Source: A37T11 sp964546645
GTDB lineage: Bacteria; Bacteroidota; Bacteroidia; Sphingobacteriales; Sphingobacteriaceae
NCBI GenBank assembly: GCA_964546645.1
Contig: CAZJKM010000123.1
Coordinates: forward strand, 1 to 6,945
Length of the DNA stretch: 6,945 nucleotides
Reading direction: 5' to 3'
Position 1 is the first letter of the stretch; each line of letters begins with the position of its first letter. The notes under the pieces were generated by a model that worked only from the letters and a program-made list of their open reading frames with translations, searched no databases and had not been told where the DNA came from. A program made the position numbers and the translations under genes. Shown in pieces: positions 1 to 6,776 of the stretch.

Positions 1-2414
1 CCTGTTTCGATAGCATCCAGCAACAGGCTGATCCGGCTGGCATCCAATGGGTACGATACAAATGTCGCGATAGCAGCTCCCCGTAAACCGGGTGTCAGCA
101 CTTCCCATTTTTCCAGCACGTACCGGCTCACACCGGTACCGGGTATACTGCCCAACAATTGCAATGCGGCGCGCTGGACAGGCAAGGGCTCTGTGGGAGC
201 GATCAGCTGTTGTAATAAGGTTTCATAAGAAGCGAGATTCCCCAACGCCAAAAACCGGATGGCCCCTATCCGCCGCTCCTCCGGCAGGTCCGCATCGTTG
301 GCCATGGATACAGCCTGCTGCAATGCGTTCTTCGTTTGCTCTCCTGCGGGAACGCCTGTCTTCTGTAACATGCGCAGGGAGGCCAGACGGACTTTATCTT
401 CAGGGTGCGTAAAGAACGTATGGATCAGCAGGTTTTGTCCCGGACCCTGCAACGGGGGTTCTGAGGCGTTTCTTAGTCCTGCTGCCAGTCCCTCCAGCAC
501 CGGGGCCTGCCAGCCCATCGCTTCGCCGGCAGGCTGTGCCGCAGCCTTTTCAAGGAGATGATAGGTAACTGCAGGGTCTCCGTCTGCTGCAATCATTCTG
601 CTCAGGCGCTCTGCCAACGAAGCATGTGCCGGCACAAAACGTTCCATAAGTGTCTGCAGTAAGACATCCTTTCGGGCACTGGGAGCTGAAAGCGCCGCAA
701 TTTGCATCCACTTATCCTCCACGTCACTAAAAAGGAGTTGCTGCCTGGCTTCCTCTGCCTCGGGTGTGTCCAGAAAGCCTAACGTGCAAAGAAGCTGGAA
801 CCTCACTTTGGGATCGGTATCATTCCGCAGGGCCAGCAACGCCCGGGCAAGTGCAGGAGCCTGACCCAGATGAAGCTCTGCCAGGCGGATGGCATGCTCC
901 CGGACCTGTGCAACCGGATCCTGCAAGGCCTTCTCGATATGACTCACGTCCAGTTGTCCCAACCCTTGCAGCGTCCATAGCGCATGCAGCCGGCCCAGGG
1001 GAGCCTTTTCATTCCGGGCCATCGCCACCAGATCCGGAACAACGGCTTTACTGATATCTTTCCGACTTCCGTCCACCAGCAGGCGTTGGGCATTCCGCCG
1101 CCACCAGCCATTCGGGTGAGACAGCATCTCCACCAGTTCCTTCCCGGACGCATCACCCAGGCGGAGTTTCTGCGACCAGTTGAGCGGTTTGGTGCCGGCA
1201 GCGGTGATCCGGTAAATCCGGCCCTTATCTGAACCCTTGTACAGATCACCCGATTCACGTACCTCCTCCGCAAGCCACTCAGGGCCTTCGATGATCTGCC
1301 GGTAGTAATCCACCACATACAGGGCACCATCAGGCCCCACGTACATATTCACCGGCCGGAACCAGGGGTCGGTCGAGGCCAGGAACTCTTTTTCTTCATG
1401 AACCCGCCCTGCCCGGAGACCCACACCGTTATCTGTTAAGCGATCGACATGAACCAAGCCGTGGACCGGCTCCGCCACAAAGACCATCCCTTCATTAAAA
1501 CCGGAAGGGAAAGCACCGCCTACATACGCAGTAATCCCGCACGCTGAGGTGAAAACCCCTACATCGGTCAGCAACTGATGCTCGGGATTCTCGATAATGG
1601 GGAATACCTTGGCAGCGTCGCCGTGGTCTGAAAGGGATTCAACAGCGCCCGAAACCGACACCCCGGGGTTACGTTCCAGGTAGCGGGCCGCTAAGACCTC
1701 CTGATAAATATGATTGGAATTATTGACCAGAAAATGGCGCCCCCACTCATCGAACGTCTGGCCAAACTGGGTGGCGCCGGAACCCCTTTCCAATTCCCAT
1801 GTGTCCGGTTTAAAACGTATCATTTTCCTTGCAGTATGAGCCGTCAGACGGGGGCCGTCCGGCCGGGCGGGGAAATAAATATCTTCCGTCTGGTTACTAT
1901 AGCCGTTTCCCAGATAAATCCAGTTATCTATTCCCACGACAGGGGTATTTACGTTGTATTCTAAATTCGAGGCATCGAAGCCCGTAAGCACGGTTTCCCG
2001 GACATCCGCCCGCCCGTCGCCATCGGTATCCTCGAAGTAAAGCACCTGTGGGGGATCGGTGACCAGTACGCCCTTTTTCCAGCGGGTAATGCCGCTGGGC
2101 ATTCGCAGCGAATCGGCAAAAACCGTATACTTGTCCATGCGTCCATCCCCGTTGGTATCTGCAAGCAGTTTCACTTGCCCGATACCGAATTCGTATGGAT
2201 TGCCCGGCATCTCCACCACATACATCCGCCCGTATTCATCGATTTCCATCGCAACCGGATCAGCGATCAGTGGCTCACTGGCGACCAGTTCTATCTGAAA
2301 ACCCGGCTCCAGTTCAAATCCGGGAACGGATGTTCCGGTTTTTTGGCAGCTTCCTGTCAGGACCGAAAAGAATACCAATAAAAAGCCACCGTTACCTAAC
2401 TTGCGAAAGTTCAT
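1..2414 (-). CDS. TIGR02604-type beta-propeller/HEAT-repeat lipoprotein, C-terminus outside window
   Basis: The frame is open without a stop from an ATG at 2414 to the left edge: 804 codons, checked line by line, 3' end missing. The ATG is the only sensible start, because an in-frame stop lies four codons upstream. Residues 1-23 form a lipoprotein signal peptide (charged start, hydrophobic FLLVFFSVL, then TGSC with C23 as the likely lipidated residue), so it should sit in the cell envelope. Residues about 30-400 resemble the propeller of the 'putative membrane-bound dehydrogenase' family (TIGR02604): two Ca-binding-like loops, DTNGDGRMD near residue 85 and DTDGDGRAD near 130, then NSNHIYQE, TSACGITAYVGG, FVAEPVHGLVH and VVDYYRQIIEGPEW. 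From about 425 onward it is Leu/Ala-rich paired helices, typical of HEAT repeats. Family members commonly end in a CxxCH haem c domain; none is visible here, so haem binding is a prediction. The substrate is unknown. It is GC-richer than the operon to its right. Confidence 0.88.
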   Translation of the reverse strand, partial: MNFRKLGNGGFLLVFFSVLTGSCQKTGTSVPGFELEPGFQIELVASEPLIADPVAMEIDEYGRMYVVEMPGNPYEFGIGQVKLLADTNGDGRMDKYTVFADSLRMPSGITRWKKGVLVTDPPQVLYFEDTDGDGRADVRETVLTGFDASNLEYNVNTPVVGIDNWIYLGNGYSNQTEDIYFPARPDGPRLTAHTARKMIRFKPDTWELERGSGATQFGQTFDEWGRHFLVNNSNHIYQEVLAARYLERNPGVSVSGAVESLSDHGDAAKVFPIIENPEHQLLTDVGVFTSACGITAYVGGAFPSGFNEGMVFVAEPVHGLVHVDRLTDNGVGLRAGRVHEEKEFLASTDPWFRPVNMYVGPDGALYVVDYYRQIIEGPEWLAEEVRESGDLYKGSDKGRIYRITAAGTKPLNWSQKLRLGDASGKELVEMLSHPNGWWRRNAQRLLVDGSRKDISKAVVPDLVAMARNEKAPLGRLHALWTLQGLGQLDVSHIEKALQDPVAQVREHAIRLAELHLGQAPALARALLALRNDTDPKVRFQLLCTLGFLDTPEAEEARQQLLFSDVEDKWMQIAALSAPSARKDVLLQTLMERFVPAHASLAERLSRMIAADGDPAVTYHLLEKAAAQPAGEAMGWQAPVLEGLAAGLRNASEPPLQGPGQNLLIHTFFTHPEDKVRLASLRMLQKTGVPAGEQTKNALQQAVSMANDADLPEERRIGAIRFLALGNLASYETLLQQLIAPTEPLPVQRAALQLLGSIPGTGVSRYVLEKWEVLTPGLRGAAIATFVSYPLDASRISLLLDAIET

Positions 2415-2440
2415 GGGAGGAGGTTACTTGTGTCATCAAA

Positions 2441-2448
2441 CAAATATA
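2441..2448 (-). promoter_or_regulatory. Candidate -7 box (TATATTTG) for the lipoprotein gene
   Basis: On the minus strand TATATTTG matches the Bacteroidota -7 consensus TAnnTTTG exactly. It lies 26 bases before the lipoprotein ATG, which would give a leader of about 20 bases. No convincing TTTG is seen about 19-21 bases further upstream, so only half of the promoter is recognisable. The bases just before the ATG read CCTCCTCCC on the minus strand, so there is no Shine-Dalgarno, as is usual in this phylum. Confidence 0.35.
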
Positions 2449-2463
2449 AATGCAATATTCAAC

Positions 2464-2676
2464 AGTGGAATAACTGTAAAACAGCAATGAAACCAATAGC
2501 TTCGGGTCATAAGGCTGCTTGCCTTTGCCTGTATACCTGGCATAAATGCCGCTGAAATCCATCCTGTCAGTGATGTCAATAACGAAACGAGCCAGATGAC
2601 CCCCCGGTAACCACTCAGACATATCATAGGGCATCAGCATCGTTTGAGAACGGTCAGATCCTTTGAAGCTTATCAT
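2464..2676 (-). pseudogene. IS1182-family transposase, 5' remnant
   Basis: From an ATG at 2676, about 71 codons match what I know of the N-terminal domain (DUF772-like) of IS1182-family DDE transposases: MISFKGSDRSQTML, LPYD-type motif MPYDMSEWLPGGHLARFV, then YTGKGKQPYDPKLLVSLLFYSYST. Intact relatives continue with a segment like GVFSSRKIEQATYDS and run to about 450-520 residues. Here the match stops at about 2464, and the frame reads on through unrelated sequence (VEYCIYICLMTQ) into the first bases of the neighbouring lipoprotein gene, ending at 2392. The catalytic DDE part is absent, so it cannot be active. No terminal inverted repeat or target duplication could be identified. It marks a past insertion followed by deletion or rearrangement. 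The family call is from memory of the motif pattern. Confidence 0.8.
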
Positions 2677-2723
2677 GAGCTAAAAATAGGAAAATCATGA
2701 CCGAAACAAAACCCGACAGACTC
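2677..2723. other. Short spacer between the operon end and the transposase remnant
   Basis: Forty-seven bases separate the dehydrogenase stop from the transposase ATG. I see no gene and no GC-rich hairpin followed by a T-run that would serve as a terminator for the operon. The stretch may include the outer end of the IS element, but no terminal repeat can be defined without the other end. Confidence 0.4.
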
Positions 2724-3797
2724 CTATAAAATTTTATAATCCGTATGGCCCAGTTTCACCATGCTACCTGTTCTCGCACTTTCATATGTTGCCACTACAA
2801 TTTCCACCGATTTGCGACCTTCCTCTGCATCAACCAAAGGGCGGCAATCATTTTCTATAGAAAGCAAGAAGTCTTCAATTTGCTTTTGATGCCCCATAAA
2901 ACTGATATCGGCGGGGTCAGCAATACCACCCTGTACCGCCTTACCCAACTGATCGGCTGGATCTTCCGCTTTTTCCCCGGATTTAAACTGCCATTTTATG
3001 AGATTGCTTTCTTCTAAAACAGCCGTGCCTTCTGTTCCCATAATTTCAATACGCTTCAAAGCGCCGGGATAAACGGCAGTAGAGCATTCGAGCGTGCCTA
3101 CAGCGCCGTTAGTAAAGCGTAACGCAGCAACCAGGCTGTCTTCTACCTCAATATTTTTATGCCGGATATTGGCTGCGAAAGCCTGTACCGATTCAACAGG
3201 ACCCATATACCACTGCAACAGATCCACAGAATGAATGCCCTGGTTCATCAACGCACCACCGCCATCAAACTGCCAGGTGCCACGCCATTTGCCTGACTGA
3301 TAATAAGCTTCGGTACGGCTCCATTTTACATATGCGCTTCCCAATGCAAGATGCCCGAACTTATTCTCATCAATAGCTTTCCTGATCCGCAGGCTTTCAT
3401 CATAAAATCTGGAAGGAAACACCACCCCAATCTTCACTCCTGTTTTTTTTGCTGCTGTTATGATCTGATCGCACCGTTGAAGTGTCACTTCCAACGGTTT
3501 TTCAATCAAGCAATGTTTGCCGGCTTCAATGCATACAAGGGCAGGTTCCATATGGATACCCGATGGTGTACAGATACATACTATATCAATTTCAGGAACT
3601 TTTACCATTTCATCCAGCGTAGTGTATGCCACACAGTGATGTTCTTTCGCGAATGCTTCGGATTTGGCAATGCCCCTGCTATAGATCCCTACCAGCCTGG
3701 CGTTTGCAATTGCAGCAATGGCCCTGGCATGTATATGTGCAATGGTGCCTGCCCCGATAATCCCAAATCCAAATTGCTTTCTATCCATATCAACCAT
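2724..3797 (-). CDS. Gfo/Idh/MocA family NAD(P)-dependent oxidoreductase
   Basis: This 357-aa protein has the usual two-domain length of the family and no signal peptide, so it is cytoplasmic. The N-terminal Rossmann fold shows GIIGAGTIA (residues 12-20), the dinucleotide-binding loop. CICTPSGIH (74-82) and the EKP motif (E99-K100-P101, with the lysine that usually sits in the active site) follow. The C-terminal half carries GGGALMNQGIHSVDLLQW (179-196), where H189 is the expected catalytic-site histidine and D192 is conserved. The family oxidises or reduces hydroxyls of sugars, inositols or nucleotide sugars; the substrate cannot be read from sequence. It starts 7 bases after the deacetylase stop, so the two are surely co-transcribed, suggesting an amino-sugar-related substrate. 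M1 is chosen for this tight spacing, but Met4 (ATG at 3788) is a possible alternative. GH109 glycosidases share the fold but are longer and usually exported, so that role is unlikely. Confidence 0.9.
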   Translation of the reverse strand: MVDMDRKQFGFGIIGAGTIAHIHARAIAAIANARLVGIYSRGIAKSEAFAKEHHCVAYTTLDEMVKVPEIDIVCICTPSGIHMEPALVCIEAGKHCLIEKPLEVTLQRCDQIITAAKKTGVKIGVVFPSRFYDESLRIRKAIDENKFGHLALGSAYVKWSRTEAYYQSGKWRGTWQFDGGGALMNQGIHSVDLLQWYMGPVESVQAFAANIRHKNIEVEDSLVAALRFTNGAVGTLECSTAVYPGALKRIEIMGTEGTAVLEESNLIKWQFKSGEKAEDPADQLGKAVQGGIADPADISFMGHQKQIEDFLLSIENDCRPLVDAEEGRKSVEIVVATYESARTGSMVKLGHTDYKIL

Positions 3798-3804
3798 TCA
3801 ATAT

Positions 3805-4971
3805 TTAATTACTAAAAACCAGCCTCCCGTTTTTGATCACCTTCCGTACGTGTATCGATGTTTCCTGCACTGTAAAAATCACCCGGTCTTCTTTGTTGGT
3901 TTCGAAATCCCGGCCGCATGTTGTCAGAAAATCAGACACATTTAAAGAGGCCATCTGCCACGAAGCGGAGAGGCCGAATAGCTGATGCGCCAGTAATGTT
4001 TCCACATTTTCCAACAGCGTTTTTGCAGCGCCTGCGAGCAAACCGGGAGTACTCTTTAGCGAAACTCTTTTATTTTCATCCAGTACGACATCCCCCCCAA
4101 TATTCATCTTGTATTCGCCGGGAGCCATCCCTGCAAAACAAGTAGCATCACTTACTATTAATGCCCGATTGCCTTTTGCTTTTTGCACCACTTTTATAAA
4201 TGAATCCGGGATATGAATACCATCCGCAATCATGCAGGTATACAGATCCTCCTCCGCCAATTGATCCCATATAAGGTTGGGATGCCTTTGTAACATGAGT
4301 GGCACGCCATTGCCAAGATGGGTGGACATACGGGCTCCGGCCTTAACAGCCGTTCTGATTTGTTGGGTATTTGCAAGAGAGTGACCTATAGAAACGATGA
4401 CGCCAGCCCCGGCGCAGTTCTTGATAAAAGCAGTTGCTCCATCCCACTCCGGCGCCAGCGTGATGATTTTTATCCGGCCGCCGGCCGCGTGCTGAAACCT
4501 GTTAAATAATTCCCAGTCAGGCGCTTTTATATATTTTTCATTGTGTGCTCCTTTAGCTCCCGGCTGTGGCGAAATGAATGGCCCTTCCAGGTGAATACCG
4601 CCCACACATGCATTCACCAGCGGATCCCTTTCACAGGCCTCAGCGATAGTCTGCATGATGGCAACAATGTTTTCATCCGAATTGGTGACAACAGTCGGAA
4701 AAAAAGTAGTGACGCACTGGCTCAACAAATATTGAGTAGCGTTAATAATATCAGCTACGGTCACTGATGGTGAATTAAAATCAATTCCATTGATACCATT
4801 CACCTGGAGGTCTATAAGGCCGGGCCCTGCAAATAAAGCATTGTCTCCGGGCTCGCTCTCATTTGTAGCTGCAAGAGCACCATCTGCAAACAACAAAGTT
4901 TGTCCACGGCCCGTTATGCAATCGATACAGGAGAGGAGACCTGTTTCTATATGATCTGATTTTACTTTCAA
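3805..4971 (-). CDS. nagA: N-acetylglucosamine-6-phosphate deacetylase-like amidohydrolase (TTG start)
   Basis: The 388-aa length fits NagA, which removes the acetyl group from GlcNAc-6-phosphate in the cytoplasm to give glucosamine-6-phosphate. Visible motifs: PGLIDLQVNG (50-59; Q and N at the HxH position, as in E. coli NagA), HLEGPF with metal ligand E129, GHS with H197, STHLGN with H218 and N221, ADGIH with H253, and the catalytic aspartate D275 in VSDAT. The set corresponds to E. coli E131, H195, H216, H251 and D273. Departures: THLGNGVP replaces the usual THLYNAMP, and the C-terminus lacks the common G-x-I-x-x-G-x-DADxV strand, so the exact substrate may differ. The start is a TTG, two bases after the symporter stop; the first internal Met is residue 106, which would remove essential motifs, and no ATG lies just upstream in frame. 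It is the middle gene of the operon. Confidence 0.88.
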   Translation of the reverse strand: MKVKSDHIETGLLSCIDCITGRGQTLLFADGALAATNESEPGDNALFAGPGLIDLQVNGINGIDFNSPSVTVADIINATQYLLSQCVTTFFPTVVTNSDENIVAIMQTIAEACERDPLVNACVGGIHLEGPFISPQPGAKGAHNEKYIKAPDWELFNRFQHAAGGRIKIITLAPEWDGATAFIKNCAGAGVIVSIGHSLANTQQIRTAVKAGARMSTHLGNGVPLMLQRHPNLIWDQLAEEDLYTCMIADGIHIPDSFIKVVQKAKGNRALIVSDATCFAGMAPGEYKMNIGGDVVLDENKRVSLKSTPGLLAGAAKTLLENVETLLAHQLFGLSASWQMASLNVSDFLTTCGRDFETNKEDRVIFTVQETSIHVRKVIKNGRLVFSN

Positions 4972-4973
4972 TT

Positions 4974-6446
4974 TTACTGCTGTGTTGTTTTTTTAAGCGC
5001 AGCCATCAGGCTGCTCACTTTTTCCGGCACAACCTTATTGGTTAAACCAACGGCAACGTATACCGTAAACGAAACGATGGTAGGCAATCCCACTTCAAGC
5101 GCCAGGCTATCCAACGAAATAAACTTGGTAACAATAAAAGTAAGCAGTCCCGCTGCTATAGACGCGATGGCCGTTTTAGGGCCACATGACCTGAATGCAG
5201 GCAGCAGACCAAATAATAAGGGCAGGGCTGTTGGGCCCAGAAGCGCTCCAAACCAGTTTACAATTAACCCGAGTACCCCTCCAAAACGTTCATAGTTAAG
5301 CGCCACTACAATGGTAGCCAGTGTAAAAACAAATGTGGTGACACGTGCTGTGCGCAAAGAATTTTTGTCGTTAGCAAATTTTTTAGATACAACCGGCAGT
5401 ATATCCCTTGTAATAACAGCCGCAATAGTATTTACATCAGAGGAAGTCATACCCATGGTTGCGGAAAACAAGGATGCAATCACCAGGCCGATCATGCCCA
5501 CTGGTAAAATTTCCAGCATCAGTCTACCATATGATGTGCTGGGATCTTCGAGGTTGGGGAGGATGAGGGGCGCCGCCCACATCGGGAAAAACAAAATCAA
5601 AGGCCAGATGAGATACAAAAACCCCGATAACAACGCGGCTTTGGATGCTTCTTTTTCTGAAGGAGAAGAAATATAACGGGTGGCAAGGCTCCAGCTTCCT
5701 CCGTTATAACTTAAAAAATACAGGAAGAAAAGAATGCCAACAAAAGCTGCGCTATATGGATCGTTGAATAATTGACTGTGTTCAGGTGGCAATTGTTTCC
5801 AAATACCAGTTATCGATTCCGGGCCACCCAATTTTTTAACTACCAGCACAAACATGACCACACTGCCCACCACCTGCACAATAAATTGTACCAGGTCGGT
5901 TATGATAATACCCCATAAACCTCCGACGGTCACATAAATGAGTGTAACGATGCCTGAAACCACAATACCATGCATCATCGGTATACCCGCTACTACATTT
6001 AGCAAGATGCCTATCGCGGCCCATTTGGCGCCTACATCAAATACTTTCAAAAGGGCTCCGCTCCAGGCCATGATCTGTTGTGTAGTGAGATTGTACCTTG
6101 TTTTAAGATATTCGAGCGGAGATTGTATAAGAAAGTTTTTCCTAAGGCGAACCCAATACACAGGGAATATTTTAGCGCTTGCCATAGTAACCACCGCTAC
6201 CGGAAAGGCCCACCACATATACATAGTAAAACCATGCGTATACGCAACAGCGGCATAAGCTACAAACACCGCACCGCTATGCCCGGATACGTGGTGCGAA
6301 ATACCGGCAAGCCACCAGGGAAGTTTGCCACCCGCCACAAAATAGTCTTCTGAGTTCTTACTCCTGAAATAGGATGCTATGCCTATAACAATCATACTCA
6401 GAAAAAAGAGCGCTACAACAAAAAGATCTATTGACTGAAGTGACAT
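4974..6446 (-). CDS. Sodium/solute symporter (SSS/SLC5 family), probable sugar or amino-sugar importer
   Basis: This is a 490-aa inner-membrane protein with about 13 hydrophobic segments and the LeuT-type SSS pattern. Diagnostic stretches: SEDYFVAGGKLPWW (32-45) after the first helix, YVTVGGLWGIIITDLVQF (171-188), the classical SSS signature (GGL, TD and Q), and SLFSATMGMTSSDVNT (325-340), matching the TM8-region signature whose Ser/Thr residues help form the sodium site in vSGLT. It should couple inward sodium flow to uptake of one solute; the family covers sugars, sialic acid, amino acids and others. Being first in an operon with a NagA-like deacetylase and a sugar dehydrogenase, it most likely imports a sugar or amino sugar (inference). 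The ATG at 6446 starts right at the first helix; no Shine-Dalgarno is seen. Its stop lies two bases before the deacetylase start, so translation is probably coupled. Confidence 0.9.
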   Translation of the reverse strand: MSLQSIDLFVVALFFLSMIVIGIASYFRSKNSEDYFVAGGKLPWWLAGISHHVSGHSGAVFVAYAAVAYTHGFTMYMWWAFPVAVVTMASAKIFPVYWVRLRKNFLIQSPLEYLKTRYNLTTQQIMAWSGALLKVFDVGAKWAAIGILLNVVAGIPMMHGIVVSGIVTLIYVTVGGLWGIIITDLVQFIVQVVGSVVMFVLVVKKLGGPESITGIWKQLPPEHSQLFNDPYSAAFVGILFFLYFLSYNGGSWSLATRYISSPSEKEASKAALLSGFLYLIWPLILFFPMWAAPLILPNLEDPSTSYGRLMLEILPVGMIGLVIASLFSATMGMTSSDVNTIAAVITRDILPVVSKKFANDKNSLRTARVTTFVFTLATIVVALNYERFGGVLGLIVNWFGALLGPTALPLLFGLLPAFRSCGPKTAIASIAAGLLTFIVTKFISLDSLALEVGLPTIVSFTVYVAVGLTNKVVPEKVSSLMAALKKTTQQ

Positions 6447-6562
6447 TTAAATGGGATAGGTGATCTGATAATTTTAGACATTTTCAAACGGCACTATACA
6501 CTATCAGAATATTAATCTTTAATAAATAATTGAATTCTAAAAACACTCCTCTCCACAGCCGG

Positions 6563-6584
6563 ATTATTGAAAAAATTCAATAAT
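6563..6584. repeat. Perfect 9-bp inverted repeat with 4-base spacer, candidate operator
   Basis: ATTATTGAA and TTCAATAAT are exact inverted copies separated by AAAA; one further G-C pair would follow after a G-T mismatch. It is centred about 127 bases upstream of the symporter ATG and downstream of the only clear -7-like box, a position suited to a repressor or activator dimer site such as those of LacI or GntR regulators. Being very AT-rich with no T-run after either arm, it is a poor transcription terminator. No regulator gene is in the window, so its role is inferred. Confidence 0.35.
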
Positions 6585-6654
6585 TCATTCAACTGATAAA
6601 CAAAATATAACAATCGGAACATTTAAATAGTTAAATTAATCCCCATGCACATTA

Positions 6655-6662
6655 CAAATATA
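6655..6662 (-). promoter_or_regulatory. Candidate -7 box (TATATTTG) for the symporter operon
   Basis: The minus strand reads TATATTTG, an exact TAnnTTTG match. It would give a long leader of about 200 bases containing the 6563-6584 inverted repeat. No TTTG at the expected 19-21-base distance was found; the nearest TTTG is only 8 bases upstream. In such AT-rich DNA a chance match is quite possible. Confidence 0.22.
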
Positions 6663-6752
6663 ATTTCTTTCAAATAAAAAAAGACTATTACGACTTATTT
6701 CTAAAATACTATGCACTTTCCGGAACAGATGATACATCAATCCGTTTTTATC

Positions 6753-6776
6753 GATCCGTTATCCGCAATAACGATC
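6753..6776. terminator. Possible hairpin terminator at the end of the sugar permease gene
   Basis: GATCCGTTAT (6753-6762) pairs with ATAACGATC (6768-6776) around a 5-base loop, with one bulged base; about nine pairs form. On the minus strand the hairpin begins inside the permease TGA stop (6775-6777), fitting the 3' end of that transcript. A proper U-run does not follow on the minus strand (GATAAAAACGG instead), so termination is uncertain. It could instead protect the 3' end of the mRNA. Confidence 0.3.

Larger units (their letters stand above)
6447..6774. other. AT-rich intergenic region upstream of the symporter operon
   Basis: These 328 bases hold no plausible gene on either strand; the reading frames are short and broken. 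The stretch is much more AT-rich than its flanks (one hand-counted 60-base block, 6601-6660, is 23% G+C). It must carry the operon promoter. I see a TATATTTG box at 6655-6662, a perfect inverted repeat at 6563-6584, an imperfect palindrome around an EcoRI-type GAATTC at 6529-6540, and a hairpin overlapping the upstream permease stop. No riboswitch or small RNA fold was recognised. Confidence 0.6.

Noticed and set aside
92..1232. Several open frames of 80-106 codons on the plus strand
   Set aside because: They lie antisense to the continuously open lipoprotein gene, overlap each other in different frames, and their predicted proteins show no domain or motif.
944..1330. A 128-codon minus-strand frame
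   Set aside because: It is an out-of-frame shadow of the lipoprotein gene; the in-frame translation gives a sensible propeller/HEAT sequence through the same bases.
2672..2700. Direct repeat ATCATGA at 2672-2678 and 2694-2700
   Set aside because: Seven bases, partly palindromic (TCATGA) and not placed at both ends of an element, so it is not a convincing target-site duplication.
2725..2738. Perfect 14-base palindrome TATAAAATTTTATA at the dehydrogenase stop
   Set aside because: It contains only A and T, has no loop, and encodes the last codons of the protein; it cannot form a stable terminator and is likely chance.
3351..3815. A 154-codon plus-strand frame
   Set aside because: It is fully antisense to the dehydrogenase, rich in Cys, Phe and His with no recognisable fold, as expected of the reverse strand of a Rossmann-fold gene.
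5311..5676. A 121-codon plus-strand frame
   Set aside because: It is antisense to the membrane segments of the symporter, with no start signal or homology recognised.
6529..6540. Imperfect palindrome around GAATTC
   Set aside because: One mismatch in an AT-rich stretch; weaker than the nearby 9-bp repeat and without further support as a regulator site.
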